A stretch of 11,626 nt of DNA from Minisyncoccota bacterium (GTDB lineage: Bacteria; Patescibacteriota; Minisyncoccia; Moranbacterales; GCA-2747515). Below are positions 1-6,753 of the stretch, piece by piece. Numbering within the stretch: position 1 is the first letter of the stretch; the number at the start of each line of letters is the position of its first letter. The DNA lies in the NCBI GenBank assembly GCA_938034715.1, contig CALHMM010000048.1, positions 1 through 11,626 of the forward strand, written 5' to 3'. The notes under the pieces are model-generated. The model saw only the letters and a program-made list of their open reading frames with translations, had not been told where the DNA came from and ran no database searches. The position numbers and the translations under genes were made by a program.

Positions 1-195
1 ACCGATAATTGCAATACCAAAGTTAAAGATCCCAGAGATGTAAGCTGGAAAACTACCAATTGAACCTCCTTCACTGACCAGGCCAGGGATTGTTTGGAGA
101 AATCTGTATTGAGAGAGAGGTGATGAGTCCTCTGCAGAAACCACACTCGGCACAATAAATGCACAGAGCGCAAAGAGTAAAAGTAACCGTTTCAT
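1..195 (-). CDS. Pilin-like secreted small membrane protein, 3' end cut by window edge
   Basis: The ATG at 195-193 opens a frame of 65 codons that runs off the left edge. The product starts MKRLLLLFALCAFIVPSVVS and has a classic signal peptide: basic n-region K2-R3, hydrophobic core 4-18, and a V-S-A site with cleavage likely after Ala21. Residues 31-65 read RFLQTIPGL..., then a Gly/Ser-rich turn, then SFPAYISGIFNFGIAIIG, the start of a hydrophobic helix. A signal peptide, a 'LLQ-(L/I)PG' motif and a 'YI..IF..GI.I' helix match the small two-TM, TrbC/VirB2-like pilin proteins that I recall as abundant in Patescibacteria. The second TM segment would lie beyond the edge. It is the last gene of the cluster in transcription order and has its own extended -10 promoter and a leader of about 56 nt, which fits a protein needed in many copies. 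No Shine-Dalgarno is visible. The pilin role is inferred from family resemblance. Confidence 0.75.
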   Translation of the reverse strand, partial: MKRLLLLFALCAFIVPSVVSAEDSSPLSQYRFLQTIPGLVSEGGSIGSFPAYISGIFNFGIAIIG

Positions 196-257
196 AGAGT
201 GTGAGTAGTTAAGTACTTTTGGTTGATCATAGATCACACAAAAATATTTCTAATAGT

Positions 258-266
258 ATTATACCA
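258..266 (-). promoter_or_regulatory. Extended -10 promoter for the pilin-like gene
   Basis: On the minus strand the sequence reads TGGTATAAT: a perfect -10 hexamer at 263-258 preceded by a TGn extension at 266-264. No good -35 hexamer lies 16-18 bp upstream, as is usual for extended -10 promoters. Transcription would start near 251, giving a leader of about 56 nt before the ATG at 195. The leader holds two short palindromes, TGATCTATGATCA (5-bp arms) and AAGTACTT. The site lies in the gap between the stop of the propeller gene (308) and the pilin-like start. Confidence 0.65.
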
Positions 267-307
267 TTGATGATAAGGATGTTTTGGAAGGGTGTGTTAG
301 TAATGGT

Positions 308-1423
308 CTAGATATTCATACGGTAAAGGTTCCCATTTGCACGATTGATAAAAAATAAGATACTTTCATCAGAATAGAGAAAGAGGTTAGTCGCATCAAT
401 TTCCTCTGGAAGCTCCTCAAGATCTATGAGTCGACTTTTTTTCCCTGTAGTGACGTCTACTTTCCAGAATGAATCTTGTGTCGTAAATTTACTCTGTTGA
501 TAATCATTTGGTAAAACTGCGCCATCAGGTATGTCCAAAGGCTGAGCGTAGTATACGGTTCTTCCATCTTCACTCCAAACTGTTTTGCTAGTAAACGTTG
601 GTATATTGAGTCCAGTGAATTCCCCACCAGACTTATTCATCACGCCGAGGTTCATTGTGCTGCCACCTGATGTTTCTACATAACTCACAAGGATCTTCTG
701 CCCATCAGGAGAAAAACTGTAATCAGCACCAAAGAGCCCATCATAAATCAATCGTGGATCAGAAGTGTTGATTGTTCCTACACTACGAAGCTCAGAGGCT
801 GTGAAGCTGTCAGATTCTTGCCAAAAAGCCACAACAAACGATTCTGGAATCTGCCCAAAGAGTACGCGGCGAAAAGGTATGTCAGCGAGACGACGATCAC
901 TGTTTTTTTCTATATCAAATACACGAAGGGTTCTTTCATTAGTGATCTCATCGTATGCTTTATATAATACGTTGCTTTCCTCCTGTGACCAAGATGCGTA
1001 CTCAGCATTTCGTGGAAGAGGTTTAGTCTCACCATTGTAGAAAGCCATTTGAGAACCATCATCTGTAGACATTACAGCGCTAGATCCACTAGGAGACCAT
1101 GAAACGTCCCCAATCGGTAGTCGTGGATTATAGATTTCATTTTTCCCAGTACCGCGGATACTCATGTGAGAAAAAACACCAGATTCTTCATCAAAATATC
1201 TTATATCTTCTCCAAAAAGAGTAGCAGACAGAGTATTTACGTCAGTAATAAGGGATAACTTTTTTTCAGTAGCAGCTGGCGTCGGCGTCGGCATTTGATC
1301 GACAATGCTCGGTGTATCTACCTCATGTACTTGCGCAGGTTTCTTGAATATGAAATTGTACACCAACAAAAATATAATTGTCAGTGCCAGTAGAATAAGA
1401 GATAAGAAAAAAATTTTTTTCAT
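308..1423 (-). CDS. Membrane-anchored beta-propeller (WD40/TolB-like) protein
   Basis: I place the start at the ATG at 1423 (371 aa, MKKIFFLSLI...). A longer frame opens at 1459, but a perfect extended -10 promoter lies between the two ATGs, so the longer start would not be on that transcript. Residues 4-26 form one uncleaved-looking signal anchor followed by KK. A Pro/Thr linker (PTPTPA, 45-50) leads to an extracytoplasmic domain with repeated propeller-blade motifs: VSWSPSG (107-113), ASWSQEES (143-150), YSFSPDG (235-241) and VWSEDG (282-287). A C-terminal blade has FWKVDVTTGKK (319-329) and ends NGNLYRMNI. These are PD40/TolB-type repeats. Such domains bind proteins or glycans, and no catalytic residues are evident. 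It lies between the 1268-aa surface protein and the pilin-like gene, so a scaffold or periplasm-facing role is inferred. The fold is fairly certain; the partner is unknown. Confidence 0.8.
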   Translation of the reverse strand: MKKIFFLSLILLALTIIFLLVYNFIFKKPAQVHEVDTPSIVDQMPTPTPAATEKKLSLITDVNTLSATLFGEDIRYFDEESGVFSHMSIRGTGKNEIYNPRLPIGDVSWSPSGSSAVMSTDDGSQMAFYNGETKPLPRNAEYASWSQEESNVLYKAYDEITNERTLRVFDIEKNSDRRLADIPFRRVLFGQIPESFVVAFWQESDSFTASELRSVGTINTSDPRLIYDGLFGADYSFSPDGQKILVSYVETSGGSTMNLGVMNKSGGEFTGLNIPTFTSKTVWSEDGRTVYYAQPLDIPDGAVLPNDYQQSKFTTQDSFWKVDVTTGKKSRLIDLEELPEEIDATNLFLYSDESILFFINRANGNLYRMNI

Positions 1424-1438
1424 GAGAATGTTTGCTTC

Positions 1439-1447
1439 ATTATAGCA
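1439..1447 (-). promoter_or_regulatory. Extended -10 promoter for the propeller gene
   Basis: On the minus strand the sequence reads TGCTATAAT: a perfect TATAAT at 1444-1439 with TGn at 1447-1445. Only 15 nt separate the hexamer from the ATG at 1423, so the transcript should start near 1432 with a leader of about 8-10 nt, close to leaderless. No convincing -35 is seen. The site lies just downstream of the hairpin that may end the 1268-aa gene's transcript, so the propeller would form a separate transcription unit. Confidence 0.6.
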
Positions 1448-1468
1448 CTGATAGATCATTTAGCGGAA

Positions 1469-1493
1469 AGAGCCCACTCTTAAGGTGGACTCT
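1469..1493 (-). terminator. Hairpin after the 1268-aa gene, probable weak terminator
   Basis: The arms at 1469-1477 and 1485-1493 pair over 9 bp around a 7-nt loop. The stem contains a C/A mismatch if read on the plus strand, but that position becomes a G-U wobble in minus-strand RNA. This favours a function in the minus-strand transcript. It begins 28 nt after the TAG stop of the 1268-aa gene (1522). The U tract that follows is short and interrupted (CUCUUUCC), so efficiency may be partial. A new extended -10 promoter follows about 20 nt further on. Confidence 0.5.
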
Positions 1494-1521
1494 CTCGAGT
1501 TTGTAGGGTTGAGGATATACT

Positions 1522-4500
1522 CTATAACCGCCTCCTGCGATCCGTCACAGGTACACCGCCCATTGCAAATGATGAAATAAAAAGTATGAGACCGATTGTG
1601 AGAGAGATTTTCAATATAAACAAAAGGTACGAGGCTGTATTGCCAAAAACAGTAGCGGTAAATGTCTTGTTCCGATCTGCATTGCCCTTGACGTATGCCC
1701 TGTACTGATCATCACTCAAGTAAGCAATTGTAGAGTAACCAGGCTCATGGACAATCGCTTCGGCTTCAGTGGTTAATGGCGAGGTGCTATACTGATCTAC
1801 ATTAAATTTCGTCAGAAGCAGATCGCGAATCGGTTGTGGTGTAGATGTTGTCACGCGAGCACTAACTGTCACCGGTTTCTCCACTAAAGGCTCTGGCACT
1901 GTGATAGTTTCAATCAAATTTGAGACGCCTTGATCACCCTCACGACCAGGCCAATCCCAAGTCACATTCACTCGTTCGTCAGTAGTCCCCGCAACTGATC
2001 CAGTAGCCGACTCAGCATAATCCTCAAGCTGAGGCGGGTCGATTTTGGCTTTGATCTGAAAGGTATTTTGATTTCTCACAAATACTGTATTGCTCAATTC
2101 GACGTTGTCTTTCGCAGACTCCTCATCGCCGGTGGTTGGTATAAATGAACCCAATTCCTGTGCCTGTATGGTGTCATCTCCTGGGACAACTTCAAACACT
2201 ACTTTCGGTGGTGTGATGACAAAGCTACGCGAAAAAGTTTCGTTTGCTGCAGTACCAGCACCAGGATTACTCGTCGACGCAGTCACAGTCTGTATTTCTC
2301 CATCACGCTGGACAGATGGCAAAAACACAATAGGTGGTTTCTGTTGACACAGTTCTGGAGCGAGTGTAGTGTCGCAGGAAATTCGCTCACCATTCACTTC
2401 CCAAGAAACCTGCTCAGGCTCTATATCTGAACCGAGATCATCCACATCGGGAATTTCGAATGCTAGGATCTCATTGCGAAATGTTCTACAAGCGATATCC
2501 TCAGCAATGTAGGTATCTCGATCTGTGAGAGCACTTTCATCATTGTCACCATCGGATTGAAGATCATCTCCCTCATATCGCGCTCCTACTGAGTCGCAGA
2601 TGCGAGTGAGATCGTTGAATTCCAATGTATCAATGGGGAGATTATCAGTATTTACACGATACATGAACAATTGTGGCCTTGTTTGAGAGGCTATCGAAAC
2701 AATATTCTCAGCCCGACCATAAATTGTCACCCCTGGATCGTCAGTTGGTGCATTCACTTCTACAGTGGCACGAATCAGCCCTTCCTCAAACCCCTCCTCC
2801 GTATCAAAGTTTGCCTTCATCTCTAGCTTGCTTAATCCAACAGCTTTCAGCTCATTCAGCTCAAGCATACCCATACGTTCTGCAAAAAGTTCTGGATCCG
2901 ATTGACTCAAATTATAATCCACAAAGCGACTCCAGCGGATATTCTGGCTATTAGGGTCTTGCTCTCCTGGACTATAATGAATTTTCCAATCAAACACTGA
3001 CCTTTCAGTAATTTCACCTTCTGTGAGACTCGAACTCTCATTACCTGCTGTCGCTTCAAATTCAATAATAAAGTCTTGATTATTGATGATCGTGCCTTCA
3101 GGTGCATCGATCTCAACGGTTAAGTTATTGTTTTCTTGTACATCGCCAGGAATTGCAAAGTTCTCGTACAAGCAAGCATTGAGGTCACTACGACGCATAT
3201 CTGCCGTTTGAAATGTCACATTCTTGTTGCGTACGATCTCAGTGTAATAACTCAGATTCTGGGGCTCACAGCCAAACTTCATAAAGACAAACGAGACAAA
3301 AGGATTTTGACTGTCATGAAGCGTAGAGGACAGTCCTTGCGCCTCAACGACGACACCGATCTCGTCTCCTTCCTCGTACTTCCAAGTAAATTCGTTTAGA
3401 CCTTTACCTATGATGAATTCCTCGTCATTGACATTTTCACCAAATGTAATTGCATTTTCAGGATTCGTACCCCAAAATTTTTCTTCCGCGCGACCAAAAA
3501 CGCCATCTCCTGTGATAAATCCTGGGTTTTCTTCAATCAAGCTTTCCTTATTGACATCATCTGTGAAAGGAAACGGCGCAAGATGAATACTTTCTGTGCA
3601 GGTGTTTACAAGTCCCGATTCTTCTGAATACAGCTCACCAGTGCCCTTGTTCGGTGTGTTTGGAGGACCTATTTTGCATGTAGGTGGAACCAGTCCATAT
3701 TCGTCGGCAATAGCTGGGACCAGCTGATTCCCATCACCAACCTGAGTAGTACATGGAAAGCTATTTCTATCTATTGTAGAGGTTCGTGCGTCCTCAAGGA
3801 GAGCGTCAAAAATAGCTGCGTCATTGACATCTTGATCAGGTACCATTTCTCCTAACTCAGCAAGTAAATTCGCTTCAGTGTCAGGGTCTGTTGGAGTCAC
3901 TGTCCCCTCTCTGATCTCATTAATCTCATAAAGAATCTCATAATATCTTGAACCAGTACAAGAATTCGCTGTAACGATCTGGTTTTGAAGTCCTAAAGTG
4001 TCATCTGCAATTGGCACGCATGTAGGGACACCACCATTTTTACAGTACGAGAACGATCCCCCTGGTCCATTTTGAAGACTTGGAGGTTGGTATAAACATA
4101 TGAGGTCGCTCGGTGAGCGTTCGCAGCTTATAAGCTCCTTGTTGATAGGTGTGGGAACTGTTTGTGAGCTAGACGCTACGTTTTCTAAGCTTTCGTCCTC
4201 TGGGGTGTCAGGGTCATCAGGTATGGTCGTAGTTACACTCACTTCATTTATAGATTCACCTGGAGCCTGGCACGACGCAAATGTCTCAGAAAGAAGGCAT
4301 TCTACGGTCCAGTTCTCGTCGTCAGTACCTACTCTCTCTCCGTTACAAAAAAATCCAGAATCAGTGTCACTCTGAACCAACTCATACGACACGCCTGACG
4401 TATTGTCATAGATATAGCAATAATTATCATTATCTGCATTTCCATTACCCCTAGAATCTAATTGACCATCAACAATTTTTTCACGACCGTTATAGTTATC

Positions 4501-5328
4501 ACTTCCTCCAACCAGAGCAATCGCCCCATCGTTATCATCATCTATGGGCACTCTTAAGCTCTCATCTCTTTCAGTATTTGGGTCATCTGCACGATTTGGA
4601 ACGCTAGCGTTATCGAGGTCATTATCAACTAAGGGAAACTCATCATTGGTCACTACAAAGTCGCCATTTCCTCCAGGGGAATTAAATTCACTATCAAAAC
4701 GTGTAAGGTCAAACTTCGTAGCAATGTGTGCTCTGGTAGCCGCAATCTTATAGCGGTCCATCTGAAAATTGATACAACGCTTTATTTCAACGCCATTAAA
4801 TTCACCACCAGTACAATCTTTGCCTTGATAAGGCCAATCTCCCATATATTCTGCGCCCGGTATGAGCTCATCTCGATTGTAGAAATACGACGATGGTAAT
4901 TGCTCTAATGGAACATTGGGATCAATATTATCTGCAACACCTGGCCTAAGTGGTGGCTGTTTATTAGTACGATCAAACTCATCATTTTTAATGTACCAGG
5001 TATAGTATGCATCTGCTGGGTTTACGACACCTGTTACTTGCGCTACAGCTGTATAATTATCTCCCTCTGTGTTGGTAAACACGATCTCCACTTCTGGAAT
5101 ATTCTGTTTCTTTGACTGCACCCCAGCACGGGAAAAATCACCATCACTTACACCAGCGTCATCTCTAGCAAAATTTCGCAGTGCTTTTTGCACGCTAGCG
5201 CGAACACCAGCATCTACGATGTGAAGTGGTGCTATAAGCATAAGTGTAACCTGTACAAATGCTATAACACTAAAGCATACTTTTCTAGGAAGTAACTTCA
5301 TAAGAATTTTTTGGAGTATTTGCATCAT
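1522..5328 (-). CDS. Giant (1268 aa) surface protein with N- and C-terminal membrane segments
   Basis: The first ATG (5328) overlaps the stop of the preceding gene as ATGA; a second ATG follows at once, and MKLLPRK at residue 10 is another possible start. Residues 17-38 are a signal-peptide or anchor helix, and 1233-1256 are a C-terminal TM helix followed by a basic tail ending DRRRRL. The roughly 1190 residues between are acidic, rich in Asp/Asn/Thr, and look like beta-sandwich modules: EIVFTNTEGDNYTAVAQVTG near 81-100, LTVEIDAPEGTIINNQDFII near 736-755, VTVSARVTTSTP near 1153-1164. A DDDNDGAI stretch (263-270) fits a DxDxDGxI calcium-loop pattern, and a similar acidic patch lies at 927-938. 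Twenty cysteines lie outside the signal region, an even number that suits disulfides outside the cytoplasm. Similar huge proteins accompany VirB4/PrgI loci in Patescibacteria as I recall, but I do not recognise a named family. A sheath, adhesin or envelope-spanning role is inferred. Confidence 0.8.
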   Translation of the reverse strand: MMQILQKILMKLLPRKVCFSVIAFVQVTLMLIAPLHIVDAGVRASVQKALRNFARDDAGVSDGDFSRAGVQSKKQNIPEVEIVFTNTEGDNYTAVAQVTGVVNPADAYYTWYIKNDEFDRTNKQPPLRPGVADNIDPNVPLEQLPSSYFYNRDELIPGAEYMGDWPYQGKDCTGGEFNGVEIKRCINFQMDRYKIAATRAHIATKFDLTRFDSEFNSPGGNGDFVVTNDEFPLVDNDLDNASVPNRADDPNTERDESLRVPIDDDNDGAIALVGGSDNYNGREKIVDGQLDSRGNGNADNDNYCYIYDNTSGVSYELVQSDTDSGFFCNGERVGTDDENWTVECLLSETFASCQAPGESINEVSVTTTIPDDPDTPEDESLENVASSSQTVPTPINKELISCERSPSDLICLYQPPSLQNGPGGSFSYCKNGGVPTCVPIADDTLGLQNQIVTANSCTGSRYYEILYEINEIREGTVTPTDPDTEANLLAELGEMVPDQDVNDAAIFDALLEDARTSTIDRNSFPCTTQVGDGNQLVPAIADEYGLVPPTCKIGPPNTPNKGTGELYSEESGLVNTCTESIHLAPFPFTDDVNKESLIEENPGFITGDGVFGRAEEKFWGTNPENAITFGENVNDEEFIIGKGLNEFTWKYEEGDEIGVVVEAQGLSSTLHDSQNPFVSFVFMKFGCEPQNLSYYTEIVRNKNVTFQTADMRRSDLNACLYENFAIPGDVQENNNLTVEIDAPEGTIINNQDFIIEFEATAGNESSSLTEGEITERSVFDWKIHYSPGEQDPNSQNIRWSRFVDYNLSQSDPELFAERMGMLELNELKAVGLSKLEMKANFDTEEGFEEGLIRATVEVNAPTDDPGVTIYGRAENIVSIASQTRPQLFMYRVNTDNLPIDTLEFNDLTRICDSVGARYEGDDLQSDGDNDESALTDRDTYIAEDIACRTFRNEILAFEIPDVDDLGSDIEPEQVSWEVNGERISCDTTLAPELCQQKPPIVFLPSVQRDGEIQTVTASTSNPGAGTAANETFSRSFVITPPKVVFEVVPGDDTIQAQELGSFIPTTGDEESAKDNVELSNTVFVRNQNTFQIKAKIDPPQLEDYAESATGSVAGTTDERVNVTWDWPGREGDQGVSNLIETITVPEPLVEKPVTVSARVTTSTPQPIRDLLLTKFNVDQYSTSPLTTEAEAIVHEPGYSTIAYLSDDQYRAYVKGNADRNKTFTATVFGNTASYLLFILKISLTIGLILFISSFAMGGVPVTDRRRRL

Positions 5329-5972
5329 ATCTTTGAGTTTAATAGGGCTTTAGCAATGAGAACATTGTAGGTCAAGATTCCGATAAATACGCTAAAGATC
5401 AGCGAATAGATGTTTTCTGTCTTGAAATACCATAAAATCATAAATGGCAATGCAAAAATTGGTGACGCAATCGGCGGGAGACCTAACAAAGAAATAAGGA
5501 TCAGGGTAAATGAAATTCCACCGAAAACCAAGAAATAAATACGAGGCAAACGCAAAACCCTCAAGAATGTTTCGCTAAAGAAAGTAACAAGTACTAGAGC
5601 CGGTAGTATAAATGCGACATGATAGAGAGTGAAGCCTTTAAATGTCTGGAAAACAGGCGAAATATCAGTGATATAGCTTTCATTGTAAGGTGAAAAAAAG
5701 ATCGCAACCGCATAAAGAACCACAACCAGCAAAGCAAAGCAGGTAGAGAGCGCGAAGACTTTCGTGAAATGAGGTATCGACAAGTCAAATTCTCGCACGG
5801 ACTCCTTGAGGATAAAGATTACATAAAGTATTGGAAGAATAACAAAGAATGAAATCATCGTCGCAACATCCTCCCAGACACTTTCCCTTGTTGGGAAATA
5901 TGCAAACAACGCAAGGCATATGCTAGCAAATGCAAGTGATACAATATTGTTTCTAGAAAGTGAGAAATTCAT
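5325..5972 (-). CDS. Polytopic membrane protein resembling a CPBP (CAAX protease/bacteriocin-processing) protein with lost active-site residues
   Basis: I choose the ATG at 5972 (215 aa, MNFSLSRNNI...). The open frame extends to 6065, but an extended -10 promoter lies within that extension. About six hydrophobic segments are visible (roughly 10-26, 37-56, 73-93, 114-132, 145-164, 168-181 and 188-209). The C-terminal half aligns by eye with the CPBP/Abi core. SETFLR (133-138) sits where EExxxR is expected, SFTLI (154-158) where FxxxH is expected, and WYFKTENIYSLIFSVF...TYN (181-203) where the 'Y.rtgslw..il.H...N' helix is expected. The first Glu and both His appear replaced, so if this is a CPBP relative it is probably not a metalloprotease. 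It ends in a 4-bp ATGA overlap with the giant protein gene, suggesting coupled translation and perhaps assistance in that protein's membrane insertion or stability (inference). The gene is certain; the family is tentative. Confidence 0.7.
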   Translation of the reverse strand: MNFSLSRNNIVSLAFASICLALFAYFPTRESVWEDVATMISFFVILPILYVIFILKESVREFDLSIPHFTKVFALSTCFALLVVVLYAVAIFFSPYNESYITDISPVFQTFKGFTLYHVAFILPALVLVTFFSETFLRVLRLPRIYFLVFGGISFTLILISLLGLPPIASPIFALPFMILWYFKTENIYSLIFSVFIGILTYNVLIAKALLNSKI

Positions 5973-5997
5973 GAAAAGCGAAAGTAAATGTACCCAA

Positions 5998-6006
5998 ATT
6001 ATACCA
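5998..6006 (-). promoter_or_regulatory. Extended -10 promoter for the CPBP-like/giant-protein pair
   Basis: On the minus strand the sequence reads TGGTATAAT, identical to the element before the pilin-like gene. The hexamer spans 6003-5998 and the TGn extension 6006-6004. Transcription would start near 5991 and leave a leader of about 19 nt before the ATG at 5972. No -35 consensus is present at 16-18 bp. Its position supports the shorter start of the CPBP-like gene and a two-gene unit with the 1268-aa gene. Confidence 0.6.
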
Positions 6007-6025
6007 CACTCAAAATATAAATACG

Positions 6026-6048
6026 TAATACTTTTGAAACAAGTATCA
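6026..6048 (-). terminator. Weak A/T-rich hairpin after the 195-aa gene
   Basis: The arms at 6026-6033 and 6041-6048 form 8 bp (one a G-U wobble in minus-strand RNA) around a 7-nt loop. A T-rich but interrupted tract (CGTATTTATATTTTG) follows. It lies between the stop of the 195-aa gene (6077) and the promoter at 5998-6006, where a transcription end would be expected. The stem is A/T-rich and weak, so it may only partly separate the two units. Confidence 0.3.
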
Positions 6049-6076
6049 GCTTTATAGTCGCGCAACGAGCCCCCAA

Positions 6077-6664
6077 CTACGCCTCAAGCATCGCACCAAG
6101 TTTTACAAGCTTTTTTTCAATGCGCCTCTTCTCCCTGCGTCGGTCCCTTTTCACGAGAAAGTATATGCCAATTGTGCTAGCAAGTGCCATAGGGAAAAAG
6201 AAGGACAATAGAGGGAGTAAAGTATCAAAGAGGTGTAGTTTGAGTAATATAAGCAACCGCACATAAAAACGATTGTGAACTTTAACAGGCTCTGAGGCCT
6301 TTGCGACAAATAGGATCACAACACTTAAAATCATAAGAAATAAGGATGTAACGATTGAAAAAACAATCCCTATAACTGGAATAATCGTCATTATTGTCAT
6401 AGCAGACTTAAAAACAGCAGATAGTATAAGAATTATATAATACACATCGCTGGCATTATTGATCGCAGAGAGTTTTTGTTGAAGAATTGCTATCTCATCC
6501 TTCGTCTTTGCACTAAATTCGTCCACACTCATACCTCGATCTTGCGCTCTTTGTTGACGCCTAGCCTGGGATTCTTCTCTGCGTTCTGCTGCAAGTGCTC
6601 GCTCACGCTCACGCTCGACAGTGTGATCTACCTGGATACCCTGAAATGAACTTGATAATGCCAT
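6077..6664 (-). CDS. Coiled-coil plus multi-TM membrane protein of unknown function
   Basis: The 195-aa frame starts at ATG 6664. The N-terminal 70 residues are very charged, with an alternating ERERER run at 17-22 (encoded by a short GCTCAC-type DNA repeat near 6599-6616) and a predicted coiled coil to about residue 70. Hydrophobic segments follow at about 74-95, 96-121, 136-157 and 158-171. A strongly basic tail comes next (KRDRRREKRRIEKK, 172-185). A cytoplasmic coiled coil plus a compact membrane domain would suit a protein linking the VirB4 motor to the membrane. The gene follows the ATPase gene by 89 bp on the same strand and probably shares its transcript. No named family is recognised. 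It is too small to be VirB6 but could hold a similar place. The intervening 89 bp hold a 10-bp palindrome TTTCATGAAA (6710-6719) and no gene. Confidence 0.8.
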   Translation of the reverse strand: MALSSSFQGIQVDHTVERERERALAAERREESQARRQQRAQDRGMSVDEFSAKTKDEIAILQQKLSAINNASDVYYIILILSAVFKSAMTIMTIIPVIGIVFSIVTSLFLMILSVVILFVAKASEPVKVHNRFYVRLLILLKLHLFDTLLPLLSFFFPMALASTIGIYFLVKRDRRREKRRIEKKLVKLGAMLEA

Positions 6665-6753
6665 AGTATTACTTGAGATAAGGAAATCACTCTAATCTTC
6701 ACTGCTCATTTTCATGAAATCAAAAATGTAAGCGGTGTCTGCATAATTCTGAA

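Noticed and set aside
765..1040. Plus-strand 91-codon open frame opposite the propeller gene
   Set aside because: It is a shadow of the minus-strand beta-propeller gene with no independent signals.
2673..2954. Plus-strand 93-codon open frame opposite the 1268-aa gene
   Set aside because: It lies wholly antisense to a strong coding frame, has no promoter or ribosome site, and its composition mirrors the opposite strand.
6599..6616. Short tandem GCTCAC-type DNA repeat
   Set aside because: It simply encodes the alternating Glu-Arg run at the start of the 195-aa protein; it is too short to be a functional repeat array.
6665..6753. Tiny frames (7-10 codons) in the gap between the VirB4 and 195-aa genes
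   Set aside because: They are too short, have no ribosome sites and are not protein-like. Only a 10-bp palindrome stands out there.
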